From: Yersinia canariae
GTDB lineage: Bacteria > Pseudomonadota > Gammaproteobacteria > Enterobacterales > Enterobacteriaceae
Direction of reading: 5' to 3'
DNA length: 64,000 nt
NCBI RefSeq assembly: GCF_009831415.1
Contig: NZ_CP043727.1
Span: forward strand, 2,790,001-2,854,000
Position numbers and translations under genes: made by a program. How positions within the stretch are numbered: position 1 is the first letter of the stretch; each line of letters starts with the position of its first letter. Below, piece after piece: positions 40,396 through 48,274 of this stretch. The notes below the pieces were generated by a model. It worked only from the letters and a program-made list of their open reading frames with translations, was not told the DNA's origin and did not search any database.

Positions 40396-41406
40396 ATGAC
40401 ATCGTTAACTCATCTCCCTGCGAACATGGTCGCGATAGAAATTACGCAGCCTGGTGGCCCTGAAGTCTTAGCCCCCGTTAAGCGCCCAACACCTATGCCG
40501 GCTGCGGGTGAAATACTGGTTAAGGTTTCAGCCGCGGGAGTTAACCGCCCTGATGTAATGCAACGCCGTGGTCAATATGCGCCACCGCCGGGGGCTTCAG
40601 ATATTCCGGGATTAGAAATTGCAGGTGTCGTGGTCGCGGTTGCTGCAGATGTCACACGATTTAAAATTGGGGACAAAGTGTGTGGGTTAATAGCGGGCGG
40701 TGGCTATGCTCAATATTGCGTCATACATGAAACCAATGCCTTGTTGATCCCACCGGGCCTGACAGAAATCGAGGCAGCAGCGCTACCGGAAACCTTTTTT
40801 ACTGTATGGACCAACCTATTCCAACGCGGTCATTTTGAAGCGGGTGAGACGGTATTAATTCATGGAGGGTCTTCAGGTATAGGGACTACAGCAATAATGC
40901 TGAGCAAAGCATTCGGTGCAAAAATAGTCATTGTTACTGTGGGTTCAGAAGAAAAGCGTCAAGCCTGCCTGACATTAGGGGCTGACATTGCCATTAACTA
41001 TCACACTGAAGACTTTGTTGCTGAGACTAAACGAGCCACTGCAGGGAAAGGAGCTGATGTTATCGTTGATTTAATTGCTGGCGATTATGTCGCACGTAAC
41101 TATGAAGCTGCAGCAATGAATGGTCGAATTGTCCAGATTGGTACTCAGAATGGGAATGCTAAAGACCTGAATTTGATGTTAATGCTACTAAAACGCCTGA
41201 CGCACACAGGATCTACATTACGCTCGCGTACTGTGGCAGAAAAAGCGCTTATTGCCAAAGAACTGGAACAGCAGGTTTGGCCATTGCTGAGTGGTGGAGA
41301 AATGAAACCACAAATATTTCAAACGTTCCCACTGGAAGACGCCGCTAAAGCCCATGAGTTGATGGAAAGTAGCACACATATTGGTAAAATTGTCCTGACA
41401 TCTTGA
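40396..41406 (+). CDS. NAD(P)H-quinone oxidoreductase, PIG3/QOR type
   Basis: 336 residues, zinc-free medium-chain dehydrogenase. The N-terminal substrate domain (VSAAGVNRPDVMQRRGQYAP) is followed by a Rossmann domain with VLIHGGSSGIGTTAIMLSKA and DVIVDLIAGDY. It resembles the TP53I3 (PIG3) quinone oxidoreductases more than E. coli QorA. It probably reduces quinones with NADPH in the cytoplasm. RBS AGAGGA lies just before the ATG; the gene seems monocistronic, bounded by hairpins on both sides. Confidence 0.88.
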   Translation: MTSLTHLPANMVAIEITQPGGPEVLAPVKRPTPMPAAGEILVKVSAAGVNRPDVMQRRGQYAPPPGASDIPGLEIAGVVVAVAADVTRFKIGDKVCGLIAGGGYAQYCVIHETNALLIPPGLTEIEAAALPETFFTVWTNLFQRGHFEAGETVLIHGGSSGIGTTAIMLSKAFGAKIVIVTVGSEEKRQACLTLGADIAINYHTEDFVAETKRATAGKGADVIVDLIAGDYVARNYEAAAMNGRIVQIGTQNGNAKDLNLMLMLLKRLTHTGSTLRSRTVAEKALIAKELEQQVWPLLSGGEMKPQIFQTFPLEDAAKAHELMESSTHIGKIVLTS

Positions 41407-41443
41407 GGTTGTTCAGAACGATAATTACCCGGACTATAAAAAC

Positions 41444-41488
41444 TCATCAGGTGAAATAGCAATGCAAGCTATTGTTTTCACCTGATGA
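41444..41488. terminator. Long hairpin after the quinone oxidoreductase gene
   Basis: TCATCAGGTGAAA (41444-41456) and TTTCACCTGATGA (41476-41488) form a perfect 13-base stem, with an inner TAGC/GCTA stem in the loop. On the plus strand no T-run follows; on the minus strand GTTTTT does. It most likely ends or stabilises the upstream transcript, but the orientation is ambiguous. Confidence 0.55.
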
Positions 41489-41643
41489 ATAAATAATATA
41501 TCGGCATTACCCTCTAGCCAACTATAACAGTTTTGCTAACTAATTTATCAAACTGATATACCTTAAAATTAACTTTTCATGCTAATCTATAACAAACCAT
41601 TATTGTTTAACTTTTATGAGTTATTAATCACAAGGTCATAATT

Positions 41644-42177
41644 ATGGACATAATTAAAAAAATATTAATCGACGACATCGCGAGAATAAATCTGAAAGAA
41701 AAAAGAGATGGTCGGTTAAAATTTAACAGCGATTTTGTCTACAAACACCCCTACCTTTGCCTCGCAATGCTGATATCATACTTTTTTGTATTAGTTTTAA
41801 TGTACTTAACACCCTATTTCGGTACGGGTTATATGATTACCTTTACCATCTTCTTTGTTTTGATGTCCGCCATTCTGATGATGGAAATCAAGCCTGTATT
41901 TAAATTTGAAGATATTGGCATTCTTGATTTACGCGTTTGCTATAACGGTGAGTGGTTCTTCAGCCGTGCGTTATCGACACAAGCAATTGATGAAATATTA
42001 AATAGTAAAAATATCAGTGATGACTTTAAGATTCGCTTTAAACATATTATTAGTAATAAGGGTGAAATAGATTTCTACGATGTCTATGATTTAGCCTATT
42101 TGCAAAAAAAGTCTCTGCGCGCCAATGAGCCCAACCAAACTGCATCGTTGGCGAGTACCTCTGCAATCAGACATTAA
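41644..42177 (+). CDS. ylaC: YlaC-family inner membrane protein
   Basis: 177 residues. An N-terminal cytoplasmic part (KEKRDGRLKFNSDFVYKHP) is followed by two adjacent membrane segments (about 39-60 and 63-84) and a cytoplasmic domain with the signature EDIGILDLRVCYNGEWFFSR and GEIDFYDVYDLAYLQ. The pattern and motifs match E. coli YlaC (about 156 residues), a conserved inner membrane protein of unknown function. RBS AAGGT precedes the ATG. The C-terminal ~20 residues (QTASLASTSAIRH) are extra. Confidence 0.82.
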   Translation: MDIIKKILIDDIARINLKEKRDGRLKFNSDFVYKHPYLCLAMLISYFFVLVLMYLTPYFGTGYMITFTIFFVLMSAILMMEIKPVFKFEDIGILDLRVCYNGEWFFSRALSTQAIDEILNSKNISDDFKIRFKHIISNKGEIDFYDVYDLAYLQKKSLRANEPNQTASLASTSAIRH

Positions 42178-42435
42178 TCCGAGACTCCAACATTACCCTG
42201 CCCTGCCAAATCCCCGGTAGGGTATGATACCTCTGCGCTTCAAAATCTCCTTTGTCCAGAATGAACTGTGATGACATGCTGACGGTTATCCCAAGCTTTT
42301 CTCTATGTAACTGACGCTAACAAAGCCACCTTTTATTTATCAAAACCATTATATTATTTATGAATAATATCGTTAACATATTAAAATGAGATCTATAATG
42401 AACTTATTGTTTCTAATAACAAAAGGCTGGCAGGC

Positions 42436-42894
42436 ATGGACAAGATTGATAAACAATTGATAGCTATTTTAGCAAAGAATGCTCGGGTCTCTCTTAAAGA
42501 TCTCTCACAGCAAGTAAGCCTTTCCTCCCCCAGCACCTCTGAACGCCTACGGCGTCTTGAAGAACGTAATATCATCCGCAGTTACACACTAGATTTGGAT
42601 CAACAAGCCTTCGGTTATAACTTGCGAGCCATTGTGCGAGTCAAACCTCTAGCAGGAAGGTTGCATATAACTGAGGAAATGATTCAGTCAACACCTGAAT
42701 GTATCGAGTGTGACAAAGTGACAGGTGACGATTGTTTTGTTAGCCGTTTATATATTCATTCAATGGAGCAATTGGATACAATTATTGATCGCTGGTCAGA
42801 ACACGCCGAAATCCAGACATCAATTGTAAAATCGTCTCCAATTATGCGACGGTTGCCGCCTTTAGTGCAGTTGTCTAAAGAAAGTAAAATCTGA
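42436..42894 (+). CDS. Lrp/AsnC-family transcriptional regulator
   Basis: 152 residues. The N-terminal winged helix-turn-helix (DKIDKQLIAILAKNARVSLK, then DLSQQVSLSSPSTSERLRRL) is joined to a RAM/ACT ligand domain (VRVKPLAGRLHITEEMIQST; CDKVTGDDCFVSRLYIHSME). The effector, usually an amino acid, cannot be told. It stands 78 bases upstream of kdoO on the same strand and is not clearly co-regulated with it. Not Lrp or AsnC themselves. Confidence 0.9.
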   Translation: MDKIDKQLIAILAKNARVSLKDLSQQVSLSSPSTSERLRRLEERNIIRSYTLDLDQQAFGYNLRAIVRVKPLAGRLHITEEMIQSTPECIECDKVTGDDCFVSRLYIHSMEQLDTIIDRWSEHAEIQTSIVKSSPIMRRLPPLVQLSKESKI

Positions 42895-42972
42895 AATCTG
42901 CACCCTATCCCTCACTTTATCTATAATAAAGAGTTATGCTTTACATAATTAATATCTAGAAGTGAATAGTTG

Positions 42973-43875
42973 ATGAGTAATAATCAAAGTCATGCGTCAG
43001 ATTCATCGATTCTTACGCTCCCCTATACCCATTGGGGGCAAAACAATACGCAAAACTCCAGTGCCATTGAGGCTCTGGAGCAAGGTAAAGTGCTTTTCCT
43101 ACCTCATCTGGCGTTTGAACTGAGTGAACAGGAAAAGCAATTGCTTTATCCTGATCTGGTTGATATTAAACGTAAAAATATCAGCTTCAAACCACTGGAC
43201 GGCACACTAACGGGTGTCACTGATGAAAGCAAAGTGGCATTAACTCACCAGTTACTTGAGCGCTACTATCAAAGCTGCCTCAGTCTGGTGAGCCAGTTAT
43301 TGCCAGAATATACTTCGGCACTGCACAGCCCGACCAACAGCCTACGTTTGCATCCAGTTACCGCCTGGCGCGATAAAACATCCTGGCGTAAGGATGATAG
43401 CCGTTTGCATGTTGATGCTTTCCCTTCCCGACCTAATTATGGTGAGCGAATCATCCGCATCTTTACCAATATCAATCCTCATAATGAGCCTCGCTCATGG
43501 CGTGTTGGTGAAGATTTTACACAATTGGCTAGCCGCTATTTACAGCAACTTGATAACTACTCCCCTGTCAGCAGTTGGTTGCAGCATAAAATTGGGATAA
43601 CTAAGCGCCGCCGTAGCCATTACGATCATTTGATGCTGCAACTACATGACAAAATGAAGTCTGATGCTGATTATCAAAAAAATGGTGTACAAGAGGCTAT
43701 TGATTTCCCACCGGGTAGTAGTTGGATCTGTTTTTCAGATCAAACCCCCCATGCGGCGATGGGAGGCCAATTTATGTTGGAACAAACGTTTCTGCTACCT
43801 GTTGAAGGGATGAAGAACCCTCAGCAATCTCCACTAAAAATATTGGAATCGTTAATGAAGAAATCGCTAATATAG
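42973..43875 (+). CDS. kdoO: KdoO, Kdo 3-hydroxylase (Fe2+/2-oxoglutarate dioxygenase)
   Basis: 300 residues from the ATG at 42973 (an in-frame TTG directly before it is less likely). Metal ligands are visible as HxD in DSRLHVDAFPSRP (His146, Asp148) and a distal His in DQTPHAAMGGQ (about 260); Arg residues in GERIIRIFTNINPHNEPRSW probably bind 2-oxoglutarate. The sequence resembles the Kdo dioxygenases described in Y. pestis and Burkholderia, which hydroxylate the outer Kdo of lipopolysaccharide to Ko at the cytoplasmic face of the inner membrane. It appears monocistronic, ending at a long hairpin. Confidence 0.88.
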   Translation: MSNNQSHASDSSILTLPYTHWGQNNTQNSSAIEALEQGKVLFLPHLAFELSEQEKQLLYPDLVDIKRKNISFKPLDGTLTGVTDESKVALTHQLLERYYQSCLSLVSQLLPEYTSALHSPTNSLRLHPVTAWRDKTSWRKDDSRLHVDAFPSRPNYGERIIRIFTNINPHNEPRSWRVGEDFTQLASRYLQQLDNYSPVSSWLQHKIGITKRRRSHYDHLMLQLHDKMKSDADYQKNGVQEAIDFPPGSSWICFSDQTPHAAMGGQFMLEQTFLLPVEGMKNPQQSPLKILESLMKKSLI

Positions 43876-43896
43876 CGTTATAGCTTGCTGACGATG

Positions 43897-43943
43897 GCTA
43901 ACAACAGAAAGCCTGCTGACAAAGCGAGCTTTCTGTTGTTAGC
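43897..43943. repeat. Perfect 16-base inverted repeat after kdoO
   Basis: GCTAACAACAGAAAGC (43897-43912) and GCTTTCTGTTGTTAGC (43928-43943) are exact inverted copies with a 15-base loop, 22 bases beyond the kdoO stop. No T-run follows on either strand, so it is not a canonical intrinsic terminator. It may serve as a transcript-end stabiliser or a factor-dependent terminator. The remaining ~300 bases to the next gene are AT-rich and empty. Confidence 0.7.
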
Positions 43944-44242
43944 GCCTCTTTGCAATGTGGCATTATATCTGTTGTCAGTATCTGACAAAAAAAACACTTT
44001 TTTGACTTGATCCTCGGTAAAAAAATAAATATCATTTTTGCACAGTGAAAATCAACTCTATAATAGTTTGACCTGAGGGAAATAAATTGACCTCATCGAG
44101 CGTAGCTTGCGCATGGGAATTATTTACGTGGTTCATTCTTGTGTTGGCAATAGGATTGTATCTTAGATATTAGTTTGATTTTAGATGTGAATTTTGCACC
44201 CGACAGTTATTGAATCTTATCAGATAACTATTGGAGGTTAAT

Positions 44243-44443
44243 ATGGTTAAGGTCTATGACAGAAACAGAAACCAAATTATCCCTGGCAAACGTGTTATGG
44301 TCGCGCAAACGGGGGAAATTGACGTAGCAAAAGCTATTCATGCCGAAGGTATGGCACCAGTACAGGCAGAGCGGGAGCGGGTTGTCGAGTTACAACATAC
44401 CGGTGAGCGCTATGTGCCTTTTGATTTAGTCAGACTAGGTTAA
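44243..44443 (+). CDS. Conserved-looking small protein, 66 residues, unknown
   Basis: ATG at 44243 is preceded by TTGGAGG with six-base spacing, a strong RBS, and the frame ends at a clear terminator. The protein is soluble, without signal peptide or membrane segment: MVKVYDRNRNQIIPGKRVMV at the start, a charged middle (QAERERVVELQ) and GERYVPFDLVRLG at the end. The N-terminal half suggests a small beta structure. I do not recognise the family. It is monocistronic. Confidence 0.75.
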   Translation: MVKVYDRNRNQIIPGKRVMVAQTGEIDVAKAIHAEGMAPVQAERERVVELQHTGERYVPFDLVRLG

Positions 44444-44506
44444 CGTATTTAAACTGTAGTTACTCCGCTGATTGAAACACTCTATCATTAAAATCGTCAC
44501 TTATTT

Positions 44507-44545
44507 CCGGGGCGTGCCGGCTTCAAATAGGTTGCCCCGGTTTTT
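44507..44545 (+). terminator. Terminator after the 66-residue gene
   Basis: CCGGGGC (44507-44513) pairs with GCCCCGG (44534-44540), followed by five Ts; the 20-base loop holds a smaller GC stretch. A convincing intrinsic terminator about 65 bases after the stop. Confidence 0.8.
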
Positions 44546-44677
44546 ATCTATATTACACTGACGATTATTAAACTCGGGTTAATGACTGTGGGTAATAATC
44601 TCATGCTGTAACATTATATTGCAACATGGGATTTTCACTCACCCGGCAGATATTAATCAACCCCGGATTGCCTCAGT

Positions 44678-46003
44678 TTAAATATGGCACGCCGGTTCAG
44701 TCACTTGAGCGACTTTCTTTTGGAAAGTATCAAGTCGGCAAAGTTTGTTATCACCCTCATTTTCACACCCCTCAATAGCAATTGGGACAACTCTTGCCGG
44801 GTTGTTTTTTAGATCTAACTTCTCCGCATTTCGCAGTTGATCCATTGTTTGATAGAACATTTTCACTGCAACAAAGCGCTGTTGGCTATTCGGGTTCTGC
44901 CATAACTCAAATACCAGCCCCCCACCAGGCGGTGTATTATCCGGTTGCTGCGGTAATTGCCAATTCGCACCTAACATACCGGCGATATTAGCAATATTGG
45001 TATCATGCCCACCGAGGAACAACAATTTAGTTTGTGGGGACAGTGGCAATGTTTGCCCTTGGGCATCGCGCTGTAACACTAATGCCGTATCAATTTGTTG
45101 TAATAATGGCGTTCCTTTATGACGGGCAATGTAAGGAGTCTTAGCCATTAAATCAAATTGCGCATTATGCAGCGACAATAACGAGACCCAATTATTTTCA
45201 CCACTAAGGCGGTGCCAGGCAACATCAGGCATAGCTTGCGAGTTCTGTAACAGGAAAATTTCACCTAACGTCGATGAAAGCGCCAATGGCCCACTCAATG
45301 AGACTTTTGTCCCCCCTTCACTGACCTTGATTTCATTTGCCGCAAAAGTAGCAAAGTCGCAAGTTTTCCCTTTTTGTTGCAACGAGTGACAATAAGGCGA
45401 AGCCGCAAAGTTTAGCACTTCCCCCATCTGAGCAAAGGGTTTGGCATAGCGCTGGCTCAGCTCACTCAGCGGCCCACCCAACCTTTCTTCAACAGCCTGC
45501 TGGGTTTGCGCCGAATCTAATTTGCACACTCCGGCGTCAACAGGATGAAATAGTGGGTCAACTTTTTTTAAATCAGTCTGATAATGTACTTTCAGGCCAC
45601 ACCCCGGTGCGACACCATCCAGAAATGCCTGTCCCGTTAAGCGGGTACGCTGGTCAATATCAGCCTGAGCATAGACGGCCCCATCAGCCGGACACTCCGC
45701 CGGTAACAGCCCTTGGTGACGGAAATAGTCACCATAAAATCCCCCCATCAATGTAACCAATTCGGCCCCACGAGGGGTTAAATACCCCGCTTTTACTGGC
45801 CATTGGGGCCATTTGTCGGGAGTAACATCATTCATTAGCTGTGTTTGTTTCGTCGGGGAGCGGACACCATGACGGCTCAAAATAACCACTCGCTCCAACG
45901 TGTAACCATTAGATGATGAAATAACCGGTGCAGCACTGACCGTAAAACTACTCAGCACCAAGGTGAGTGCGGATAGCCGCAAACATTTTTTTGCTACTGT
46001 CAT
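44678..46003 (-). CDS. appA: AppA-type phytase / histidine acid phosphatase
   Basis: 441 residues with a signal peptide (hydrophobic to about residue 24, VSA-AP). The catalytic motif RHGVRSP has the nucleophile His45, and the proton donor His-Asp is in LGGHDTNIA (333-334). Several cysteines suggest periplasmic disulfides. NDVTPDKWPQWPVKAGYLTP and QPDNTPPGGGLVFELW match E. coli AppA, and the length equals that recalled for Yersinia phytases. It releases phosphate from phytate and other organic phosphates in the periplasm at acid pH. RBS AAGGA precedes the ATG. Agp (glucose-1-phosphatase) is a related alternative, but motifs favour AppA. Confidence 0.92.
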   Translation of the reverse strand: MTVAKKCLRLSALTLVLSSFTVSAAPVISSSNGYTLERVVILSRHGVRSPTKQTQLMNDVTPDKWPQWPVKAGYLTPRGAELVTLMGGFYGDYFRHQGLLPAECPADGAVYAQADIDQRTRLTGQAFLDGVAPGCGLKVHYQTDLKKVDPLFHPVDAGVCKLDSAQTQQAVEERLGGPLSELSQRYAKPFAQMGEVLNFAASPYCHSLQQKGKTCDFATFAANEIKVSEGGTKVSLSGPLALSSTLGEIFLLQNSQAMPDVAWHRLSGENNWVSLLSLHNAQFDLMAKTPYIARHKGTPLLQQIDTALVLQRDAQGQTLPLSPQTKLLFLGGHDTNIANIAGMLGANWQLPQQPDNTPPGGGLVFELWQNPNSQQRFVAVKMFYQTMDQLRNAEKLDLKNNPARVVPIAIEGCENEGDNKLCRLDTFQKKVAQVTEPACHI

Positions 46004-46334
46004 AATTTTATATCCTTATTAAAACTACGAATATTTTTGCCCTACCGAGTATGGTTGACGATCACCGGCCTCACAATGTGGGAAAAGCAACAAATATCCC
46101 CTTTGCATAAGACTTGGCAGCAAAAATTTTAACGCCGAACGCGCTAAACTTGATTCGCTTCTCATTGTTAGAACGATAATTAGCCGATTATGTTATAGAC
46201 GACATTAATACTTAAAGGAGGTACAAACCCGCTCTATCGATCCGGTCATTATCCGGACAATATTTAGTGCATTAGGGTTGATGGATATAGCCCATAATCC
46301 GGCGGCTATACATACAAATTATAAGGAGTCTGAC
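46004..46334. other. Divergent promoter region of appA and glgC
   Basis: 331 bases. A strong AAAGGAGGTAC stretch at about 46216 is not followed by a start codon at a useful distance, so it does not mark a gene. A short hairpin (TCCGG/CCGGA near 46245) lies before glgC. No recognised operator. Confidence 0.45.
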
Positions 46335-47612
46335 ATGCGGAAAGCAGGCGATATCGACAGAGTCATGTCGGCCAGACAACTTCCCAATAAAGCCGTAGCC
46401 TTGATTCTTGCAGGTGGCCGTGGCTCTCGCCTTAAAGATCTTACGTCTGTCCGAGCAAAACCCGCTGTGCACTTCGGCGGAAAATACCGCATTATCGACT
46501 TCGCACTCTCAAATTGCCTTAATTCAGGCATTCGCCGTATCGGCGTGATAACTCAATATCAGTCTCATACCTTGGTTCAGCATATACAACATGGTTGGTC
46601 ATTTCTCAGTGAAGAGATGAATGAGTTTGTTGATTTATTGCCAGCACAACAGCGCCAGGGGCGGGAACATTGGTACACCGGCACCGCAGATGCAGTTTTC
46701 CAGAATCTGGATATTATTCGTCGCTATCGTGCTGAATATGTAGTGATTCTGGCGGGAGATCATATTTATAAGATGGATTACTCGCGCATGCTGCTGGATC
46801 ACGTTGAAAGTGGCGCGGCCTGTACTGTGGCTTGCATTGAAGTGCCCAAGGAGGAAGCAACGGCTTTCGGTGTGATGGAGGTATCCGAAGAGCTGCAAGT
46901 CAAAATGTTTTGGGAAAAACCTGATGATCCCCCCACATTGCCGGGCAAACCAGATAGCAGTCTGGCCAGTATGGGAATTTATGTGTTTAATGCAGAATTC
47001 CTGTTTGGTCTACTTGAGAGTGACCATGCAGACGAAAACAGCAGCCATGATTTTGGCAAAGACATTCTGCCGAAAATTACTGAACAGGGCCATGTTTGGG
47101 CGCATCCGTTCTCACTGTCTTGTGTTTCCTCCTCACCAGATGCTCCTGACTATTGGCGTGATGTCGGAACATTGGATGCCTATTGGCAAGCAAACCTCGA
47201 CCAAGCCGCGATTACCCCAGAGCTGGATATGTATGACTCACATTGGCCAATACGCACCTATGCCGAGCCATTGCCTCCCGCTAAATTTGTTCAGGACCGC
47301 TCCGGCAGTCATGGCATGACAATGAATACCTTGGTTTCCGGCGGCTGTTTTATCTCCGGTTCAGTGGTGGTCAACTCGGTGTTATTTTCTAGAGTACGAA
47401 TCAATTCATTCTGCAATATAGACTCTTGCGTATTACTACCCGACGTCAATGTGGGCCGCTCCTGCCGGTTACATCGTTGCGTAATAGATCGCGCCAGTAC
47501 AATTCCAGAGGGAATGGTCATTGGTGAAAATGCAGATGAAGATGCCCGCCGTTTTTATCGTTCGGACAGTGGTATTGTGCTGGTTACGCGAGAGATGCTG
47601 GCGAAGCTGTAA
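46335..47612 (+). CDS. glgC: GlgC, glucose-1-phosphate adenylyltransferase (stand-alone)
   Basis: 425 residues from the ATG at 46335, which has AAGGAG seven bases upstream; the frame opens further upstream at 46278 without an RBS. The N-terminal nucleotidyltransferase carries [16 protein letters not shown], the allosteric [20 protein letters not shown] and [20 protein letters not shown]. The C-terminal left-handed beta-helix includes [20 protein letters not shown]. It makes ADP-glucose for glycogen. In enterics glgC normally sits in glgBXCAP; here no other glg gene is adjacent, so this is either a second copy or a relocated one. Confidence 0.93.
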   Translation: MRKAGDIDRVMSARQLPNKAVALILAGGRGSRLKDLTSVRAKPAVHFGGKYRIIDFALSNCLNSGIRRIGVITQYQSHTLVQHIQHGWSFLSEEMNEFVDLLPAQQRQGREHWYTGTADAVFQNLDIIRRYRAEYVVILAGDHIYKMDYSRMLLDHVESGAACTVACIEVPKEEATAFGVMEVSEELQVKMFWEKPDDPPTLPGKPDSSLASMGIYVFNAEFLFGLLESDHADENSSHDFGKDILPKITEQGHVWAHPFSLSCVSSSPDAPDYWRDVGTLDAYWQANLDQAAITPELDMYDSHWPIRTYAEPLPPAKFVQDRSGSHGMTMNTLVSGGCFISGSVVVNSVLFSRVRINSFCNIDSCVLLPDVNVGRSCRLHRCVIDRASTIPEGMVIGENADEDARRFYRSDSGIVLVTREMLAKL

Positions 47613-47704
47613 GCACTGGAATGTTATCAAGGCTAAATCGGCCAGACATGGACAAGTAGGGAATAGTTTATATAATCAGGCCAAACAAATGAAAAGGTCT
47701 GAAT

Positions 47705-47797
47705 ATGTCATTTACTGAATGGGTCATTTTGGGTGTAGTGATTGGTTGTGCCATTGGCGCCTTACTGAAGATTTTTGGCAAGAAAAAAGATAGTTAG
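47705..47797 (+). CDS. 30-residue single-span membrane peptide
   Basis: ATG at 47705 with AAAAGG about seven bases upstream, 30 codons and TAG. The peptide begins MSFTEW, has one hydrophobic helix (VILGVVIGCAIGALLKIF) with small-residue GxxxG-like spacing, and ends in a positive tail GKKKDS. That places the C-terminus in the cytoplasm. A perfect terminator follows 26 bases after the stop. Small proteins of this design often regulate larger membrane proteins; the partner is unknown. It lies 92 bases after glgC, same strand. Confidence 0.65.
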   Translation: MSFTEWVILGVVIGCAIGALLKIFGKKKDS

Positions 47798-47823
47798 CCC
47801 TTTCAGTTCCCCCCCATTGATTA

Positions 47824-47848
47824 AAACGGCACTGATACAGTGCCGTTT
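47824..47848. terminator. Bidirectional terminator between convergent transcripts
   Basis: AAACGGCACTG (47824-47834) and CAGTGCCGTTT (47838-47848) form a perfect 11-base stem with loop ATA. T/A-rich flanks on both sides allow termination of the glgC side and of the ynb-like operon arriving on the minus strand. Confidence 0.85.
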
Positions 47849-47872
47849 CATTATACCCTGAGCTGATGCCGC

Positions 47873-48274
47873 TTAGTGCACAACTATCAAATCAGTCAAT
47901 GGCCCGGCCACCATCAGCAGCCATAATAATAAACTGCTGATCATCGCGCGCCGCAATAGTTTAGCCGCCCCCAGCCACCGCGAATTGAGAGTGCGCCCAC
48001 TCGCCGTTTTTTTCCCCCACAACTGCGCTAATGCCGCATCAAAATCTGCTGTTTGTGGTTCGTGGGTATAGAGCAATGCAAATAGCCGCTCATCAAGCCA
48101 TAAGCGCCAGCAATAATAATGTGTCACACCCGCCAGCAGTAATAATAATCCCGCGACAATACTATCAGCGCCCCATAGCGCAAAGACTATCGGCGGCAAG
48201 GTCAATGCAGCCAGATAACGCCAACTGGCAAGATGAATCGTCAGCACCTGCCCGGCTATTGGGTTGTTTAGCAT
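47873..48274 (-). CDS. Unknown inner membrane protein, last gene of the ynb-like operon
   Basis: 133 residues. Two to three hydrophobic segments near the N-terminus (about 18-50: LAALTLPPIVFALWGADSIV, then AGLLLLLAGVTHYY) and one at the C-terminus (about 108-130: MISSLLLWLLMVAGPLTDLI), with a charged middle containing WRLWLDERLFALLYTHEPQT. I do not recognise a family. It overlaps the preceding ynbD-like gene by 7 bases, so it is translated with the lipid enzymes and probably works in the same membrane process. Terminates at the hairpin at 47824. Confidence 0.72.
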   Translation of the reverse strand: MLNNPIAGQVLTIHLASWRYLAALTLPPIVFALWGADSIVAGLLLLLAGVTHYYCWRLWLDERLFALLYTHEPQTADFDAALAQLWGKKTASGRTLNSRWLGAAKLLRRAMISSLLLWLLMVAGPLTDLIVVH

